This document shows positions 38,665 to 40,144 of a DNA stretch of 40,144 nt, piece after piece; position 1 is the first letter of the stretch, and every line of letters begins with the position of its first letter. A model generated the notes under the pieces. That model was not told the DNA's origin and ran no database searches. It saw only the letters and a list, made by a program, of their open reading frames with translations. The translations under genes were made by a program, and so were the position numbers. The DNA is taken from the IMG/VR virus record IMGVR_UViG_3300046516_001361, positions 1 to 40,144 of that record, one strand, 5' to 3'. Source of the DNA: a virus.

Positions 38665-38939
38665 TCCACCAGTGCCAGCTTGACGGCGGTTTCGAGGTCC
38701 GCCTGGTCATGATTGGGCTGAAATCGCATCGCCAACTTGAAGTGGTCCGGACCTGTTCTGCCTCCACAGGCGCGATGCTGCATGAGCCAGGTATCGAATT
38801 GCTTGGTGGGGATCATGTGCTCGTAGTAACCGCGCTGAGTGCGGCAAGCGAGCTTGATACCGAAGTCATGCTCGCTTGCTTGCTCGCAGGGGCTGCAGAT
38901 CAGGAACAGGATATTGCCTTGAGGCTTAGGCTCGGTCAT
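38661..38939 (-). CDS. Hypothetical protein with Cys pair
   Basis: 92 residues from ATG 38939 (MTEPKPQGNILFLICSPCEQ); the longer frame to 38978 overlaps its neighbour more and has no ribosome site. ILFLICSPCEQ has a Cys pair in a strand, and KLACRTQRGYYEHMIPTKQFDTWLMQHRACGGRTGPDHFKLAMRF follows. No family recognised. Confidence 0.6.
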   Translation of the reverse strand: MTEPKPQGNILFLICSPCEQASEHDFGIKLACRTQRGYYEHMIPTKQFDTWLMQHRACGGRTGPDHFKLAMRFQPNHDQADLETAVKLALVE

Positions 38940-39051
38940 GGACGGGCTCAGCTTTGGGCTTGGGCTTGAAGCGTCCATCCCGCTTGCGCAGGATCGGCGG
39001 CGGGGCTAGTCGCTTCATGAAGTCACTGAGGCTCGCGAGCTTCTCGGCCAA
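38926..39051 (-). CDS. 41-residue basic protein
   Basis: TTG start at 39051 with AAGGA eight bases upstream. The product MAEKLASLSDFMKRLAPPPI, then RKRDGRFKPKPKAEPVHDRA is a helix followed by a basic, Pro-rich tail. It overlaps the next gene by 14 bases. It could be a small DNA-binding or structural peptide; evidence rests on the ribosome site and spacing. Confidence 0.5.
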   Translation of the reverse strand: MAEKLASLSDFMKRLAPPPILRKRDGRFKPKPKAEPVHDRA

Positions 39052-39054
39052 GAG

Positions 39055-39237
39055 TTATTCCTTCAGCTTGCCCTTGGAGACCACGCTCTTATCCGGATGG
39101 TCTGGGAGTCCAAAACTCACCCCATGGCCGCCGTGACTGCCCACGCGCTCGACGCTGGAAACGCGACTGGGCTGATTGCCCCTCTTCACGTCCCGGCCGG
39201 ACTCGCTGGACTTGTTCTCGGTGTTCTCGTCTTTCAT
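39055..39237 (-). CDS. 60-residue charged hypothetical protein
   Basis: ATG 39237 has a strong AGGAG site six bases upstream. MKDENTENKSSESGRDVKRGNQPSRVSSVERVGSHGGHGVSFG is polar and probably disordered, with a basic end SVVSKGKLKE. It is the first gene after an 88-base gap that may hold a promoter. Confidence 0.6.
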   Translation of the reverse strand: MKDENTENKSSESGRDVKRGNQPSRVSSVERVGSHGGHGVSFGLPDHPDKSVVSKGKLKE

Positions 39238-39258
39238 GATTTTCTCCTGCGAAGCTTC

Positions 39259-39288
39259 AGTGTCTCAGGGGCTGAGTGTTGCGGTCAA
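39259..39288 (-). promoter_or_regulatory. Possible promoter before the late genes
   Basis: On the minus strand TTGACC (39288-39283) and GACACT (39264-39259) are separated by 18 bases, in an 88-base gap between the Fis-type gene and the next gene. The -35 box is good (5/6), the -10 box weak (3/6), as in activator-dependent promoters. The Fis-like protein just upstream could be the activator. Confidence 0.35.
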
Positions 39289-39325
39289 TGTACCCGCTGT
39301 AGCCGGTCCTGGGTTAATTCCCTCA

Positions 39326-39580
39326 TCACGGGCTCCAGGTGAGGCCCCGGGGGAGATTCCAGTTCTGCACGATATGGGTCGTGGCATGGCGCTTTTTGGG
39401 GCTTTGACGAGCCTCGTTCACGTGCTTCAGATTCACTCCGCACCGTGCGCCGAGTCGGTAGAAGTTCTGGCGGGGAACCCCGGCGATGCGCGCAGCTTCG
39501 GCGACATTACCGCCTGATTGAGCCAAGGCGGCGATCAGGTAGTCGCGAGCGTGACGTCGCAGGGATTCGCTCAGGGTCAT
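39326..39580 (-). CDS. Fis-type helix-turn-helix protein, possible late regulator
   Basis: 84 residues from ATG 39580 in an ATGA overlap. SLRRHARDYLIAALAQSGGNVAEAARIAGVPRQNFYRLGARCGVN (6-50) is the C-terminal DNA-binding domain of Fis/NtrC-type proteins. There is no ATPase or receiver domain. It lies between the replication end of the leftward unit (RusA) and the assembly genes, the position of late activators such as lambda Q, and a promoter-like pair lies just downstream. Late activation is inferred. Confidence 0.75.
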   Translation of the reverse strand: MTLSESLRRHARDYLIAALAQSGGNVAEAARIAGVPRQNFYRLGARCGVNLKHVNEARQSPKKRHATTHIVQNWNLPRGLTWSP

Positions 39581-39999
39581 GGGGTCAGCGGAGCCGTACA
39601 GGTAGCCAGATTGTTCGCAATGCTGCAGGTCCAGTTCATCGATACCCAGACAGTCGCCGGTGGAGTCTGGACCCCAGGCGGGATAGGGGGTGCGGGCGTA
39701 ATCGGCTGCAAGGCCGGCTGGATGCTGCTCAGGGTGTGCCAGTTACCATCTGCGGTATACACCTCGTCATTGGCGGCGAGCGTGTTGAAGGGACGCCAGC
39801 CCTGGATGCTGTTCACCTGGCTTCGAACCAGGCTCGTGGAGCTCACCGGGGTGAATGTCATGCTCACTGTCGGACAGCCCATGACTCCCCCCGACGTGGG
39901 GGTCACTGAGCAGGTCTGCAGGTTGACGGCGGCATGGGCACTGACGGCCAGGAACAGCAGTCCGAGAACCAGGAAGATGACGGGGATCGGGTGTTTCAT
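39577..39999 (-). CDS. Secreted or periplasmic protein
   Basis: 140 residues from ATG 39999, in an ATGA overlap with the RusA stop; the longer frame to 40038 is not needed. MKHPIPVIFLVLGLLFLAVSAHA is a clear signal peptide with cleavage after AHA. The mature part is beta-rich with four Cys (QTCSVT, GCPT, WTCSI, ATCTA) that could form two disulphides, and a Pro-rich stretch (PITPAPPIPPGVQTPP). It could act in the periplasm, for instance in superinfection exclusion. No family recognised. Confidence 0.7.
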   Translation of the reverse strand: MKHPIPVIFLVLGLLFLAVSAHAAVNLQTCSVTPTSGGVMGCPTVSMTFTPVSSTSLVRSQVNSIQGWRPFNTLAANDEVYTADGNWHTLSSIQPALQPITPAPPIPPGVQTPPATVWVSMNWTCSIANNLATCTAPLTP

Positions 40000-40144
40000 G
40001 CGTGTTTTTCGCCGGCCGTGATAGTCACCAGTGTACAAGGCTTATCCCCTTTGACGAGGGGCTTTTGTGTTGCAATCAAAGTCATGTGTTTCGCATCATC
40101 GTCCATGATCAGACGATGGTCTTTCAGCCCGTCCAGCAGGCATT
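39996..40144 (-). CDS. rusA: RusA-family Holliday junction resolvase, 3' part (continues at bases 127 to 1)
   Basis: This is the same reading frame as 1-362. Bases 40144-40018 duplicate 127-1, and the only new codons are those from 40017 to the TGA at 39996, encoding the tail ITAGEKHA. That stop overlaps the ATG of the next gene (ATGA at 39996-39999), the coupling seen throughout this operon. Confidence 0.88.
   Translation of the reverse strand, partial: CLLDGLKDHRLIMDDDAKHMTLIATQKPLVKGDKPCTLVTITAGEKHA
40018..40144. repeat. Terminal direct repeat, right copy (circular contig overlap)
   Basis: Exact second copy of bases 1-127. It contains the 3' part of the RusA reading frame on the minus strand and no separate gene. 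Confidence 0.95.

Noticed and set aside
1-40144. Integrase, CI-type repressor, CRISPR array or tRNA gene
   Set aside because: I looked for these by motif and found none. Absence by eye does not prove absence, so no claim of a strictly lytic life cycle is made.

Overview
The window is a complete tailed-phage genome on a circular contig. The last 127 bases (40018-40144) repeat the first 127 exactly, so the unique genome is about 40,017 bp. A RusA resolvase gene is cut by the contig ends and reads through once they are joined. The virion genes are those of a P22-type short-tailed phage (podovirus): small and large terminase, P22-type portal, scaffold, P22-type coat, gp4- and gp10-like tail accessory factors, three ejection proteins (gp7/gp20/gp16-like), two adhesins and a lysis cassette. 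Shine-Dalgarno sites, sigma70-like promoter boxes, a phage CsrA and a GroES-like cochaperonin point to a proteobacterial host. I cannot name it more closely. I see no integrase, no CI-type repressor with a protease domain, no tRNA and no CRISPR array.

Layout. A divergent control region at 6278-6378 separates two transcription units. Leftward (minus strand, 6277 down to 1, across the joined ends, then 40017 down to 13570) come a small HTH regulator, many short tightly overlapping genes, a replication initiator-like gene carrying iterons (probable origin, 3243-3337), RusA, a secreted protein, a Fis-type HTH protein, a truncated coat-like Tat protein, the GroES-like protein, then packaging, head, tail, ejection, adhesin and lysis genes. 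Rightward (plus strand, 6379-13573) come small early genes: a YTPGPW-type protein, CsrA, an ERF-family annealase, an HNH/Ref-like nuclease, several small zinc-ribbon proteins, a SAM methyltransferase and a partner gene with an apparent frameshift. The two units meet at 13570-13573 with overlapping stop codons.

How it fits together. The HTH protein and operator-like palindromes at 6278-6378 probably control both units. The right unit supplies recombination, DNA modification and host-takeover functions, including possible CsrA-mediated control of translation. The left unit supplies replication, then late regulation, assembly and lysis. The most unusual cargo is CsrA, the Tat-like protein with a coat N-terminus, the cochaperonin, a sulfotransferase-like plus AspH-like oxygenase pair inside the tail module, a small plus-strand membrane gene inside the leftward late operon, and iterons inside the initiator gene. 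Gaps between genes are short: none exceeds 300 bases. All function calls come from reading motifs; no database search was run.
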